Positions 35,670 through 44,712 of a DNA stretch of 64,000 nt are shown here, one piece after another. Position numbers and translations under genes: made by a program. Positions within the stretch are counted from its first letter, which is position 1. Every line of letters starts with the position of its first letter. This DNA is from Bradyrhizobium monzae (GTDB lineage: Bacteria; Pseudomonadota; Alphaproteobacteria; Rhizobiales; Xanthobacteraceae): contig NZ_JAIRDQ010000013.1 of NCBI RefSeq assembly GCF_021458635.1, forward strand, positions 62,001 to 126,000, given 5' to 3'. Below the pieces are notes generated by a model, which was not told the origin of the DNA, searched no databases, and worked only from the letters and a program-made list of their open reading frames with translations.

Positions 35670-35679
35670 TCTGCATCAA
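35666..35679 (+). promoter_or_regulatory. FixK/FNR box overlapping the hemN stop
   Basis: TTGATCTGCATCAA is a perfect palindromic box whose TGA is also the hemN stop codon. It is 57 bases upstream of the ATG at 35737. Confidence 0.75.
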
Positions 35680-35736
35680 CGACAATGTCCCTTGGCGGAT
35701 GTAACACATCATCGAAAAAGGGACCCAAATCGTCAA

Positions 35737-36186
35737 ATGTTGATTGAAGCGGCCGGCAAGACGTGCAGCACACTGTTCGGCAATCTCCGTGACCGTTTGA
35801 AGGGCGCCATGGATCGCAGGAACGAGTTGCAGCGGCTGGACCCGCGGGAGATCGACGTTATCGCGCGCGAGCTGAATCTTTCCAGGACGGAGTTCGCTGC
35901 GCTGATCTTGAAGCCTTCGGGGTCGCTTCAGTCCCTGAGCAGGCGCCTCTCCCATGCGGGCCTTGCCGAGGACGACCTGGAAGCATCTCACGGTGACGTG
36001 CTCCGCGATCTGCGACGCGTGTGCTGCCAATGCTCGTCCAAGGCGCGCTGCGCCCGGGACTTGAATCACGAGCGGCAAGCGAGCCCAGCAAAATACTGCC
36101 CAAATGAGCAGACGCTGCGGGCGTTGGCGGACGATGTGCAGCGGTGCGCCCCACCGGTTCTGCCGGCCCCCGCCACCCGCAATTGA
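35737..36186 (+). CDS. DUF6455-like cysteine-rich protein
   Basis: 149 residues from ATG 35737; the longer frame from 35629 overlaps hemN and is unlikely. Residues 30-60 (LDPREIDVIARELNLSRTEF) are helical. A cysteine cluster follows (VCCQCSSKARCARDLNHE, then YCPNEQTL), a pattern known from DUF6455 proteins often found near cbb3 or fix genes. Four or more Cys may bind a metal. It has its own FixK box and precedes fixN, whose FixK box overlaps its stop. Function unknown, but a role in the micro-oxic response is likely. Confidence 0.7.
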   Translation: MLIEAAGKTCSTLFGNLRDRLKGAMDRRNELQRLDPREIDVIARELNLSRTEFAALILKPSGSLQSLSRRLSHAGLAEDDLEASHGDVLRDLRRVCCQCSSKARCARDLNHERQASPAKYCPNEQTLRALADDVQRCAPPVLPAPATRN

Positions 36187-36196
36187 TGTCGATCAA
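36183..36196 (+). promoter_or_regulatory. FixK/FNR box of fixNOQP
   Basis: TTGATGTCGATCAA, perfect TTGA-N6-TCAA, 50 bases before the fixN ATG. It is the fifth perfect FixK palindrome within 2.8 kb. Confidence 0.85.
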
Positions 36197-36246
36197 CCCG
36201 GGCGCCGCGCGTGCCTCCCTGATCCACTCATTGAGGATGTCGCACC

Positions 36247-37902
36247 ATGACGAACGTCTCCGCTGGCGCAAAATCGATGACGATCGGAGAAACGGTGTTG
36301 TGGCCGCTGTTTGCGGTGCTCGCATTCCTGTGCCTGATCGGTGCGGGATTCGCGCATGACGCCCCGTTCGCCTTTCACGCGTCGCTTGGATGCGCCGCCA
36401 GCATCGCGGCTGCGTTTGCGATCCTCAACCGCTACTATGATCGCCCGGCCAAACTGCCGCCGCAGGAGATCAACGGGCGTCCCAACTACAACATGGGTCC
36501 GATCAAGTTCGCATCGGTGGCGGCGATGTTCTGGGGCATCGCCGGCTTTGCCGTCGGGCTGATCATCGCCTCGCAACTGGCATGGCCCGCGCTTAATCTC
36601 GATTTGCCCTGGACCACCTTCGGCCGCCTGCGTCCGCTGCACACGTCGGCCGTGATCTTCGCGTTCGGCGGCAACGTCCTGATCGCGACCTCGTTCTACG
36701 TCGTGCAGAAGACCTGCCGCACGCGGCTTGCCGGCGATCTCGCGCCCTGGTTCGTCGTGCTCGGTTACAACTTCTTTATCCTGATCGCCGGCACCGGCTA
36801 TCTGCTCGGCGTCACCCAGTCCAAGGAATATGCGGAGCCCGAGTGGTACGCCGATCTTTGGCTGACCATCGTTTGGGTGACTTATCTGCTGGTGTTCCTG
36901 ATGACGCTGGTCAAGCGCAAGGAACCGCACATCTTCGTCGCCAACTGGTTCTACCTGGCGTTCATCGTCACAATTGCCGTGCTCCATCTCGGCAATAATC
37001 CGGCGCTGCCGGTATCTGTCTTCGGCTCGAAGTCCTACATTGCCTGGGGTGGCGTGCAGGATGCGATGTTCCAATGGTGGTACGGGCACAATGCGGTCGG
37101 CTTCTTCCTCACCGCCGGCTTCCTTGCGATCATGTACTATTTCATCCCGAAGCGCGCCGAGCGGCCGATCTATTCCTATCGGCTTTCCATCATCCATTTC
37201 TGGGCGCTGATCTTCCTCTACATCTGGGCCGGCCCGCACCATCTGCACTATACCGCGCTGCCTGACTGGGCGCAGACGCTGGGCATGACCTTTTCGATCA
37301 TGCTGTGGATGCCCTCCTGGGGCGGCATGATCAACGGGCTCATGACCTTGTCCGGCGCCTGGGACAAGCTGCGCACCGATCCGGTGCTGCGCATGCTCGT
37401 CGTCTCCGTCGCCTTTTACGGCATGTCGACGTTCGAAGGCCCGATGATGGCGATCAAGGTCGTCAACTCGCTCAGCCACTACACCGACTGGACCATCGGC
37501 CACGTGCATTCCGGCGCGCTCGGCTGGGTTGGCTTCGTCTCCTTCGGCGCGCTCTACTGCCTGGTGCCGTGGGCGTGGAATCGCAACGGACTCTACAGCC
37601 TGAAGCTGGTCAACTGGCACTTCTGGATCGCCACCATCGGCATCGTGCTCTACATTTCCGCCATGTGGGTGTCCGGAATCCTGCAGGGTCTGATGTGGCG
37701 CGCCTACACCTCGCTCGGCTTCCTCGAATATTCCTTTATCGAGACCGTCGAGGCCATGCATCCCTTCTACATCATCCGTGCAGCCGGGGGCGCGTTGTTC
37801 CTGATCGGCGCGCTGATCATGGCCTTCAATCTCTGGATGACCGTCAGGGCCGGCGAAGCCGAGGAGGCACGAGCCGCCGGACGGCTCCAGCCTGCCGAAT
37901 AG
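36247..37902 (+). CDS. fixN: cbb3-type cytochrome c oxidase subunit I
   Basis: 551 residues, ATG 36247. The twelve-helix haem-copper oxidase core contains the haem/CuB histidines typical of CcoN (LRPLHTSAVIFAFGGN, WWYGHNAVGFFLTAGF, GPHHLHYTALPDW, GHVHSGALGW). It reduces oxygen to water with very high affinity and pumps protons, enabling respiration in nodules. It is the first gene of fixNOQP, 50 bases behind a perfect FixK box, and eight bases before fixO. No defect seen. Confidence 0.97.
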   Translation: MTNVSAGAKSMTIGETVLWPLFAVLAFLCLIGAGFAHDAPFAFHASLGCAASIAAAFAILNRYYDRPAKLPPQEINGRPNYNMGPIKFASVAAMFWGIAGFAVGLIIASQLAWPALNLDLPWTTFGRLRPLHTSAVIFAFGGNVLIATSFYVVQKTCRTRLAGDLAPWFVVLGYNFFILIAGTGYLLGVTQSKEYAEPEWYADLWLTIVWVTYLLVFLMTLVKRKEPHIFVANWFYLAFIVTIAVLHLGNNPALPVSVFGSKSYIAWGGVQDAMFQWWYGHNAVGFFLTAGFLAIMYYFIPKRAERPIYSYRLSIIHFWALIFLYIWAGPHHLHYTALPDWAQTLGMTFSIMLWMPSWGGMINGLMTLSGAWDKLRTDPVLRMLVVSVAFYGMSTFEGPMMAIKVVNSLSHYTDWTIGHVHSGALGWVGFVSFGALYCLVPWAWNRNGLYSLKLVNWHFWIATIGIVLYISAMWVSGILQGLMWRAYTSLGFLEYSFIETVEAMHPFYIIRAAGGALFLIGALIMAFNLWMTVRAGEAEEARAAGRLQPAE

Positions 37903-37910
37903 GTCATCCC

Positions 37911-38645
37911 ATGTCCTTCTGGAATCGACACAAGATCTTCGAGAAGAACGCGACCATCCTGATCGGTGGAATCCTCGTGGTCATCGCGATCGGCGGTCTC
38001 GTCGAAATCACGCCGCTGTTCTATCTCAAGAGCACGATCGAGGTGGTCGACGGCGTTCGTCCCTACACGCCGCTCGAGCTTGCCGGGCGCAACATCTATG
38101 TCCGTGAGGGTTGCTATCTCTGCCATTCGCAGATGATCCGCCCTTTGCGCGACGAAGTGGAGCGCTACGGCCACTACTCGCTGGCCGCCGAGAGCATGTA
38201 CGATCACCCCTTCCAGTGGGGATCGAAGCGTACGGGTCCCGATCTCGCCCGCGTCGGCGCCAAATATTCCGATGATTGGCATGTCCGGCACCTGATCAAT
38301 CCGCGGGCGATCGTGCCGCAATCGGTGATGCCGGGGTATCCATCGCTGGCTGCGACCGAACTCGAGCTTGAGGACGTCGCCGCGCATCTGCGGACCAGCC
38401 GCGCGATCGGCGTACCCTATACCGACGACCAGATCGCCAATGCCAAAGCCGACCTCAAGGCTCAGCTCGATCCCGATGGTGCGGATGCCGAAGCGTTCCA
38501 GAGGCGCTATCCAAATGCGGTTGTCCGCAACTTCGACGGCAAGGCTGGCGAACCCACCGAACTCGATGCGCTGGTCGCTTACCTGCAGATGCTGGGGACG
38601 CTGGTCGACTTCAAGCTCTATGACGAAAAAGCCAATCTGCGGTGA
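37911..38645 (+). CDS. fixO: cbb3 oxidase subunit II, mono-haem cytochrome c
   Basis: 244 residues from ATG 37911; the same frame is open far upstream inside fixN but that is shadow. An N-terminal signal anchor (ATILIGGILVVIAIGGLVEI) is followed by the haem c site CYLCHSQ and the likely axial methionine in QSVMPGYPS. It passes electrons from FixP to FixN at the periplasmic face. It is eight bases after fixN and twelve before fixQ. Confidence 0.97.
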   Translation: MSFWNRHKIFEKNATILIGGILVVIAIGGLVEITPLFYLKSTIEVVDGVRPYTPLELAGRNIYVREGCYLCHSQMIRPLRDEVERYGHYSLAAESMYDHPFQWGSKRTGPDLARVGAKYSDDWHVRHLINPRAIVPQSVMPGYPSLAATELELEDVAAHLRTSRAIGVPYTDDQIANAKADLKAQLDPDGADAEAFQRRYPNAVVRNFDGKAGEPTELDALVAYLQMLGTLVDFKLYDEKANLR

Positions 38646-38657
38646 AGGTGATTTGTG

Positions 38658-38822
38658 ATGAAGGCGATTGTCTCCGTTGACAACCTGGTGTCGCAGTTCG
38701 TGCTCAATTTCTGGACGCCGATCTTCGTCGGCATCTTCCTTGCCATCGTCTTTCACGCGCTGCGTCCCCGCAACAAGGCGCCGTTCGATGCCGCGGCGAA
38801 AATGCCGCTGCGGGAGGATTGA
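38658..38822 (+). CDS. fixQ: cbb3 oxidase small subunit
   Basis: 54 residues, ATG 38658. One membrane helix (FVLNFWTPIFVGIFLAIVFH) followed by the CcoQ-type RPRNKAPFDAAAKMPLRED tail. It stabilises the cbb3 complex. It sits 12 bases after fixO and 3 before fixP. Confidence 0.95.
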   Translation: MKAIVSVDNLVSQFVLNFWTPIFVGIFLAIVFHALRPRNKAPFDAAAKMPLRED

Positions 38823-38825
38823 CAG

Positions 38826-39698
38826 ATGAGCGCGCACAACGACATCGACCGCGTGTCCGGCCGGTCGACCACGGGCCACGAATGGGACGGCATCAAGGAG
38901 CTGAACACGCCGCTTCCCCGCTGGTGGGTGCTGACCTTCTACGCCACCATCATCTGGGCCTTCGGCTATTGGCTAGTCTATCCGGCGTGGCCGCTGGTGA
39001 GCGGCTATACGACCGGTGTCCTGCACACCACCAATCGCGCCGCCGTTACCGCGAATCTCGCCCAACTCGAAGCTTTGCGCGGCGAAAAGATGAAGGCGCT
39101 TGGCACCGCGTCTCTTGCCGACATCGAGAAGGACCCAGCCCTCCTGGCCTTGGCGCGGGCGCGGGGCAAGGCGGTGTTCGGCGACAATTGTGCGCCCTGT
39201 CACGGCAGCGGCGCCGCCGGCGCGAAGGGCTATCCAAATCTGAACGACGACGACTGGCTCTGGGGCGGCACGCTCGACCAGATCATGCAGACCATCCAGT
39301 TCGGCGCGCGATCCGGGAACGCGAAGGCGCATGAAGGCCAGATGCTCGCTTTCGGGCGCGATGGCATCTTGAAGAAGGACGAGATCGTCACGGTTGCCAA
39401 TTACGTGCGCTCGCTCTCGGGACTTTCGACCGCGGCCGGCTATGACCCGGCCGCCGGCAAGACGATCTTTGCCGAGAACTGCGTGAGCTGTCACGGCGAG
39501 GATGGCAAGGGCAATCAGGAGTTCGGCGCGCCGAACCTGACCGACCAGATCTGGCTCTATGGCTCAGACGAGTCCACCCTTGTGGAGACGATCACCAAGG
39601 GCCGCGCCGGCGTCATGCCCGCCTGGAGCGGACGGCTGGACCCGGTCACGACCAGGGCGCTCGCAGTCTACGTCCACTCGCTGGGCGGCGGCAAATAG
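38826..39698 (+). CDS. fixP: cbb3 oxidase subunit III, di-haem cytochrome c
   Basis: 290 residues, ATG 38826. The N-terminal membrane anchor (LPRWWVLTFYATIIWAFGYW) carries the CcoP hallmark. Two haem c sites follow, CAPCHG (~residue 121) and CVSCHG (~residue 221), with axial Met candidates in GQMLAFG and AGVMPAWSG. It accepts electrons from cytochrome bc1/c and hands them to FixO. The gene ends the fixNOQP operon; fixG starts 44 bases later. Confidence 0.97.
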   Translation: MSAHNDIDRVSGRSTTGHEWDGIKELNTPLPRWWVLTFYATIIWAFGYWLVYPAWPLVSGYTTGVLHTTNRAAVTANLAQLEALRGEKMKALGTASLADIEKDPALLALARARGKAVFGDNCAPCHGSGAAGAKGYPNLNDDDWLWGGTLDQIMQTIQFGARSGNAKAHEGQMLAFGRDGILKKDEIVTVANYVRSLSGLSTAAGYDPAAGKTIFAENCVSCHGEDGKGNQEFGAPNLTDQIWLYGSDESTLVETITKGRAGVMPAWSGRLDPVTTRALAVYVHSLGGGK

Positions 39699-39742
39699 CA
39701 ATGCCGGGCGAGGTTTGAGCGGTTCACCCAGGTGAAGCGGTA

Positions 39743-41239
39743 ATGGAGCCTTATCGGGGGATTTTGATGGGCCTTCCGATGACCAAGAACGTCACGCCGA
39801 AGGTGCTGATGGGCGGCGATGATGATCTGCCGCTCTATGCACCACAGAAGAAAATCTATCCCCAGCGGGTTTCCGGCACCTTCCGGCGACTCAAATGGGG
39901 GCTGATGGCGCTCTGCCTCGGCGTCTATTACCTGCTACCGTTGGTGCGCTGGGATCGCGGCCTCGGCGCGCCGGACCAGGCCGTGCTGATCGATTTTCCA
40001 AACCAGCGCTTCTATTTCTTCTTCATCGAGCTGTGGCCGCAGGAGATCTACTACTTCACCGGGCTGTTGATCCTCGCTGCCTTCACCTTGTTTCTGATGA
40101 ATGCGCTCGGCGGCCGCATCTGGTGCGGCTACCTCTGTCCGCAGACGGTGTGGACCGACCTGTTCTACGCGGTGGAGCGCTGGACCGAGGGCGACCGCCG
40201 CGAGCGAATCAAAACCGATGCCGGTCCGCTGACTGCCAAGCGCCTGGCGCGGCGCGCGTTGAAGCAGGCGATCTGGCTGATCATCGCCTGGTGGACCGGC
40301 GGCGCATGGGTCCTCTATTTCTCGGATGCACCGACGCTGGTGAGGGATCTCGCCACCTTCCAGGCGCCGGCGATCGCCTACATCTGGATCGGCATTCTGA
40401 CGGCGTCGACCTATCTCCTGGCCGGCCACGCACGGGAGCAGGTCTGTCTCTACATGTGCCCATGGCCGCGCATCCAGGCCGCGCTCACCGATGAGTGGGC
40501 GCTCAACGTCACCTACAAATACGACCGTGGCGAGCCGCGTTGTTCGATGAAGAAGGGAAGAGACCTGCGCGCGCTGGGCGAGAAGATCGGTGAGTGCATC
40601 GATTGCAAGCAGTGCGTCGCAGTTTGTCCGACCGGCATCGATATCCGTGATGGCGCGCAGCTCGGCTGCATCCAGTGCGGCCTCTGCATCGATGCCTGCG
40701 ATAACGTGATGAAGAAGATCGGCCGGCCGATGCGGCTGATCGGCTACGACAACGACATCAATGTTCAGCGCCGGACATCCGGCAACACGGAAGCCTTCAA
40801 GCCGATCCGTGCCCGGACGGGGGTCTATGCATCGTTGATCACCCTGGTTTGCGCGGTGATGCTGCATACGCTGCTGACGCGCTCGCTGCTGGACGTCAAC
40901 GTGCTGCACGACCGCAACCCCGTGGCGGTCAAGCTCAGCGATGGCGCGATCCGCAACGGCTATACGCTGCGCTTCCTCAACAAGCGCGGCTTTGATCGCG
41001 TGATTGCCGTCGATGTCGACGGGCCCGCCAATGCGCAAATCCACATCGTCGGCGTCGACTCCGTCACGCCCGAGCGGCCAATGATCGTCCTCGCGCGCGA
41101 TGCCACCACCGAGTTGCGCGTGCTGGTGACCGCACCCTTCGACGAGAAAGTGGAGAAGACCCAGCCGGTCAAATTCCGCATCACCGACATCGGGCTCGGC
41201 GAGGTTGCCTCCGCCACCGATCATTTTGTGACGCCCTGA
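39743..41239 (+). CDS. fixG: FixG/CcoG ferredoxin-like copper reductase for cbb3 assembly
   Basis: 498 residues, ATG 39743 (ATG 39770 possible). Five or so membrane helices flank a WCGYLCPQTVW motif. A double [4Fe-4S] ferredoxin segment follows (CIDCKQCVAVCPTGID, then CIQCGLCIDACDNV). The C-terminus is a periplasmic Ig-like domain (IVLARDATTELRVLVTAPF). CcoG reduces Cu(II) to Cu(I) for delivery to the cbb3 oxidase. It is first in fixGHIS, 19 bases before fixH. Confidence 0.96.
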   Translation: MEPYRGILMGLPMTKNVTPKVLMGGDDDLPLYAPQKKIYPQRVSGTFRRLKWGLMALCLGVYYLLPLVRWDRGLGAPDQAVLIDFPNQRFYFFFIELWPQEIYYFTGLLILAAFTLFLMNALGGRIWCGYLCPQTVWTDLFYAVERWTEGDRRERIKTDAGPLTAKRLARRALKQAIWLIIAWWTGGAWVLYFSDAPTLVRDLATFQAPAIAYIWIGILTASTYLLAGHAREQVCLYMCPWPRIQAALTDEWALNVTYKYDRGEPRCSMKKGRDLRALGEKIGECIDCKQCVAVCPTGIDIRDGAQLGCIQCGLCIDACDNVMKKIGRPMRLIGYDNDINVQRRTSGNTEAFKPIRARTGVYASLITLVCAVMLHTLLTRSLLDVNVLHDRNPVAVKLSDGAIRNGYTLRFLNKRGFDRVIAVDVDGPANAQIHIVGVDSVTPERPMIVLARDATTELRVLVTAPFDEKVEKTQPVKFRITDIGLGEVASATDHFVTP

Positions 41240-41257
41240 GATGAGAGGAAACCGGAC

Positions 41258-41758
41258 ATGACAACGTCTTCATCCGCCATACGGCCAATCACCGGGCGCT
41301 TCGTCCTGATCGCCGTGGTTTCTTTCTTTGCCGTCGTGATCGGCGTCAACGCGGTGATGATGCGGCTTGCCATCGCCACGCTGCCGGGGACCGACGTCGA
41401 CAGCGCCTATAGCGCGAGCCTGGCCTATCAAAAGGAAATCCAGGCCGCGCATCAGCAGAACGGGCGCGATTGGAAGGTCGCCGCGCATATCGAGCGCCAG
41501 GCCGACGGGACGGCCCGGCTGAACCTGGATGCAAAGGCGCAGGACGGCGCGCCGCTTGCGGGATTGTCGGTCTTCGGCCGGCTCGAGCGTCCCACTGATC
41601 GCAGAGCCGACCAGGTGCTCGAGATGATCGAGGGCGGCGGCGGCAGCTACCGCGGCATCGCGCACGGCGTTGCAGCGGGACAGTGGGAGCTGGTGATCGA
41701 GGCCGATCGGGACGGAAAGCGCCTGTTCCTGTCGCGCAATCGTGTGGTCCTGAACTGA
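41258..41758 (+). CDS. fixH: FixH membrane protein for cbb3 assembly
   Basis: 166 residues, ATG 41258. A single N-terminal helix (FVLIAVVSFFAVVIGVNAVM) with the FixH signature GVNAVMMRLAIATLPGTDVD. A periplasmic domain follows (RDWKVAAHIERQADGTARL). FixH helps insert metal into the oxidase and acts with FixI. It lies between fixG and fixI, 12 bases from the latter. Confidence 0.95.
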   Translation: MTTSSSAIRPITGRFVLIAVVSFFAVVIGVNAVMMRLAIATLPGTDVDSAYSASLAYQKEIQAAHQQNGRDWKVAAHIERQADGTARLNLDAKAQDGAPLAGLSVFGRLERPTDRRADQVLEMIEGGGGSYRGIAHGVAAGQWELVIEADRDGKRLFLSRNRVVLN

Positions 41759-41770
41759 CGGAGCGCTGCA

Positions 41771-43942
41771 ATGCAGTCGACGATCGATTTTTCGCACTTC
41801 CTGAAGAAGTCCGGCTCGAATCTGCGCCTCGATCTCGCAGTCGACGGCATCCGTTGCGCCGCCTGCATGGCCAAGATCGAGCGCAACTTATCGCAGATCC
41901 CGGATGTCACCTTGGCGCGAGTCAATCTGACCGATCGGCGCCTGGCGCTGGAGTGGAAGGCGGGCGCGGTGGATCCCGCGCTATTCGTCGTTCGTCTTGC
42001 CGAGCTCGGTTACAGGGCCTATCCGTTCGAGCGCGCCGACGCCGAGACACGGGAGGCCGAGCGCGCAAGTGCGCTGCTGCGGCGCCTGGGCGTCGCCGCC
42101 TTCGCGGCGATGAACGTGATGATGCTGTCGGTGCCGGTCTGGTCCGGAAATCTCAGTGACATGCTGGGCGAGCAGCGCGACTTCTTCCACTGGCTCTCGG
42201 CGCTGATCGTGCTGCCGGCCGCGGCCTATTCGGCCCAGCCGTTCTTTTCCTCGGCCTGGGCGGCGCTCCGCGCCCGCAATGTCAACATGGACGTGCCGAT
42301 CTCGGTCGGCATCGTCCTGGCACTGGCGATGTCGCTGTTCGAAACGGCCATGCATGCCGAGCACGCCTATTTCGACGCGGCGATCATGCTGATCGCGTTC
42401 CTGCTGGCAGGTCGCTATCTCGACCAGAACATGCGACGGCGCACCCGCGCCTTTGCCGGCAATCTTGCCGCGCTGAAGGCGGAGACCGCGACCAAGTTCG
42501 TCAGCGAAGAGGAGATCCGCACGGTCCCCGTCGCCGCGATCCGCCCCGGCGACATCGTGCTGCTCCGTCCTGGCGAGCGTTCGGCCGTCGACGGCAACGT
42601 CATCAGCGGCCGCTCCCAGATCGACCAAAGCCTGATCACCGGCGAGACAGTGCCGACGACGGTAATAGCGGGAAGCGCGGTCTATGCGGGAACGCTGGTG
42701 CGGTCGGGCGCGTTGCGTGTCCGCGTATCGGCGGCCTCCGAAGCAACGCTTCTGTCTGAAATATCGCGCCTGCTCGAGAATGCCGTGCAGTCGCGCTCGC
42801 GCTACCTGCGTCTGGCCGAACGTGCCTCGAGGCTCTATGCCCCGCTCGTCCACGCCACTGCACTGCTGACGATGATCGGCTGGCTCATCGCAGGCGCCAC
42901 GCTCCACGATTCGATCGTGACGGCGATTGCGGTCCTCATTATCACCTGTCCCTGCGCGCTCGGCCTCGCCATTCCGGCCGTGCAGACGGTCGCTTCCGGC
43001 GCCTTGTTTGGCTCGGGCGTATTGCTCAATGCGGGTGACGCGATCGAGCGGATCGCCGAGGTCGATCGCGTGATCTTCGACAAGACCGGCACATTGACCT
43101 TGCCCGAGCTCGACGTTGCGAATGCTGCGGCGATCCCTCCGGATGTCTTCAGTCTTGCGGGCCGCCTGGCGCTGTCGAGCCGCCACCCCGTCGCTGCCGC
43201 AGTGGCACGTGCGGCCGGCGCCAAAATGCCGCTGCCAGGCATCGAAGAGGAGCCGGGGCAGGGTGTATTCGGCGTGGTCGATGGCATTGAAATCAAGCTC
43301 GGGCGTCCGTCCTGGTGCGGCGCGGACAAGGCGGCCAACCAAATCCTGCAGAGCGATCCCGAGGCATCCGTCGTTGCGTTCCGGCATGGTGAGACCTGCC
43401 ATGTCTTCGCGGTCAGGCAGCGGATCCGTCCCGACGCCGCGAAGATCGTTTCTACACTGCATCGGCTGGGTCTGATCGTCGAGATGCTGTCCGGCGACCG
43501 GGAGCCGGCCGTGAGGGCCGCTGCCGAGGCGCTCGGCATTCAGCGATGGCGCGCCGAGGTGACGCCGGTCGATAAGATTGCGCGCATCGACGATCTCAAG
43601 CGCTTCGGCCACAAGGTGCTGATGGTCGGGGACGGCCTGAACGATGCGCCGGCGCTGGCAGCCGCCCATGCCTCGATGTCGCCGGTCACCGCGACGCATC
43701 TCAGTCAGTCGGTCGCCGATGCCGTGTTTCTCGGTGAGCGGCTTGCACCCGTGGAAGCCGCAATCGGAGTTTCGCGCAAGGCGCTGCGGCTGATGCGGCA
43801 GAACCTCTGGCTCGCGGTGATCTACAACGCGCTCGCCGTGCCGGTGGCCATGGGCGGCCTGGTGACGCCGCTGATCGCCGCGGCCGCGATGTCCACCTCA
43901 TCGCTGCTCGTGATGCTCAATGCCTTGCGCGCGCGCCGGTAG
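41771..43942 (+). CDS. fixI: FixI/CcoI copper-exporting P1B-type ATPase
   Basis: 723 residues, ATG 41771. The N-terminal heavy-metal-associated domain has GIRCAACMAKIE. The membrane CPC site (IITCPCALGLAIP), phosphorylation site DKTGTLT, and the hinge GDGLNDAPAL are all intact. It pumps copper across the inner membrane for the CuB centre of the cbb3 oxidase rather than for detoxification. The gene is followed 14 bases later by fixS. Confidence 0.97.
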   Translation: MQSTIDFSHFLKKSGSNLRLDLAVDGIRCAACMAKIERNLSQIPDVTLARVNLTDRRLALEWKAGAVDPALFVVRLAELGYRAYPFERADAETREAERASALLRRLGVAAFAAMNVMMLSVPVWSGNLSDMLGEQRDFFHWLSALIVLPAAAYSAQPFFSSAWAALRARNVNMDVPISVGIVLALAMSLFETAMHAEHAYFDAAIMLIAFLLAGRYLDQNMRRRTRAFAGNLAALKAETATKFVSEEEIRTVPVAAIRPGDIVLLRPGERSAVDGNVISGRSQIDQSLITGETVPTTVIAGSAVYAGTLVRSGALRVRVSAASEATLLSEISRLLENAVQSRSRYLRLAERASRLYAPLVHATALLTMIGWLIAGATLHDSIVTAIAVLIITCPCALGLAIPAVQTVASGALFGSGVLLNAGDAIERIAEVDRVIFDKTGTLTLPELDVANAAAIPPDVFSLAGRLALSSRHPVAAAVARAAGAKMPLPGIEEEPGQGVFGVVDGIEIKLGRPSWCGADKAANQILQSDPEASVVAFRHGETCHVFAVRQRIRPDAAKIVSTLHRLGLIVEMLSGDREPAVRAAAEALGIQRWRAEVTPVDKIARIDDLKRFGHKVLMVGDGLNDAPALAAAHASMSPVTATHLSQSVADAVFLGERLAPVEAAIGVSRKALRLMRQNLWLAVIYNALAVPVAMGGLVTPLIAAAAMSTSSLLVMLNALRARR

Positions 43943-43956
43943 AGGGAAACTGCCTG

Positions 43957-44178
43957 ATGGAAGTCCTGCTCTATCTGGTGCCGCTTGCGATCGCGCTTGG
44001 CGGGCTCGGCCTTGCGGCCTTTCTCTGGTCGCTCAGGAACGGCCAGTATGACGATCTCGATGGCGCCGCCTGGCGGGCGATCGCCGACGATGAGCCGCCT
44101 GAGACATCCGCCACCTCGGCGCACCCCGCGAGCGCCCAGCATCGTCAACGCGATCGCAATCCCGGCAAAGACCAGTAG
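43957..44178 (+). CDS. fixS: FixS/CcoS cbb3 oxidase maturation protein
   Basis: 73 residues, ATG 43957. One N-terminal helix (YLVPLAIALGGLGLAAFLWS), then the diagnostic CcoS sequence LRNGQYDDLDGAAWRAIADD. CcoS is needed for haem b and copper incorporation. The tail after residue 50 (ETSATSAHPASAQHRQ) is longer and more polar than usual. It ends the fixGHIS unit. Confidence 0.95.
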   Translation: MEVLLYLVPLAIALGGLGLAAFLWSLRNGQYDDLDGAAWRAIADDEPPETSATSAHPASAQHRQRDRNPGKDQ

Positions 44179-44712
44179 GGCCCACCAGGACGCCTGGGCG
44201 GCGAACCGAGCGGGGTTCGGTAAACCGGACGGTCGCCACCACTCAGCGATGCCGCCCACCCATCAACATCAGCTGATCGGCGGCGTTACCGGCCGCCTGT
44301 AGCGCCAGTGCGTGGCAGTTACATCGACCTGCCTCAGCGTTCCTCGAGCCAACCCGCGCCGTGACGCAGGCATGAGCCGGCGCACATGATGATGCAGCCG
44401 TCAATCATGGCAACCTCGATCTCACGATCGAACGGCGCACTGGCGATCTCGCGCCATCTGTCGCGCAGCAGGCGCGACAAGAATGCTCTTGGTCGAATGA
44501 TGCCTGCATTCCGCCATCTTGAGGAATGGTGACGATGGTAGCGCAAACATGCGTGAGCCGCCTTGAGCTGCGCCAAGGGGCGCACGAACCGCCGTGCAAC
44601 TTTCGAAAAATTGCAGGTGCCTCCGGATTTATACTTAGGGGAATAACACGAGTTTCGAAACCCGGGGAAGCGGGCAGACTGCCGTCACCGACGATCGAAA
44701 GGAGTTTCTGCC
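44179..44712. other. fixS-fixK intergenic region
   Basis: No firm gene. A minus-strand frame (44334-44585) with FDREIEVAMIDGCIIMCAG resembles the D-containing block of IS5-type transposases, but only by a few residues. A near-match FixK box, TTGAGCTGCGCCAA, is at 44563-44576, one base off consensus. The last 80 bases hold the fixK leader with an AAAGGAG site at 44697-44703. Confidence 0.4.

Noticed and set aside
36193..37761. 522-codon frame opposite fixN
   Set aside because: Shadow of fixN; no initiation site and no recognisable domain.
39699..39742. Possible FixK box between fixP and fixG
   Set aside because: TTTGAGCGGTTCACC lacks the TCAA half at the right spacing.
41981..43699. 572-codon frame opposite fixI
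   Set aside because: Shadow of fixI with antisense composition (His/Arg/Gly rich).
44334..44585. Minus-strand frame between fixS and fixK as a gene
   Set aside because: Only a few residues (EIEVAMIDG) recall IS5 transposases; kept as a comment in the intergenic entry.
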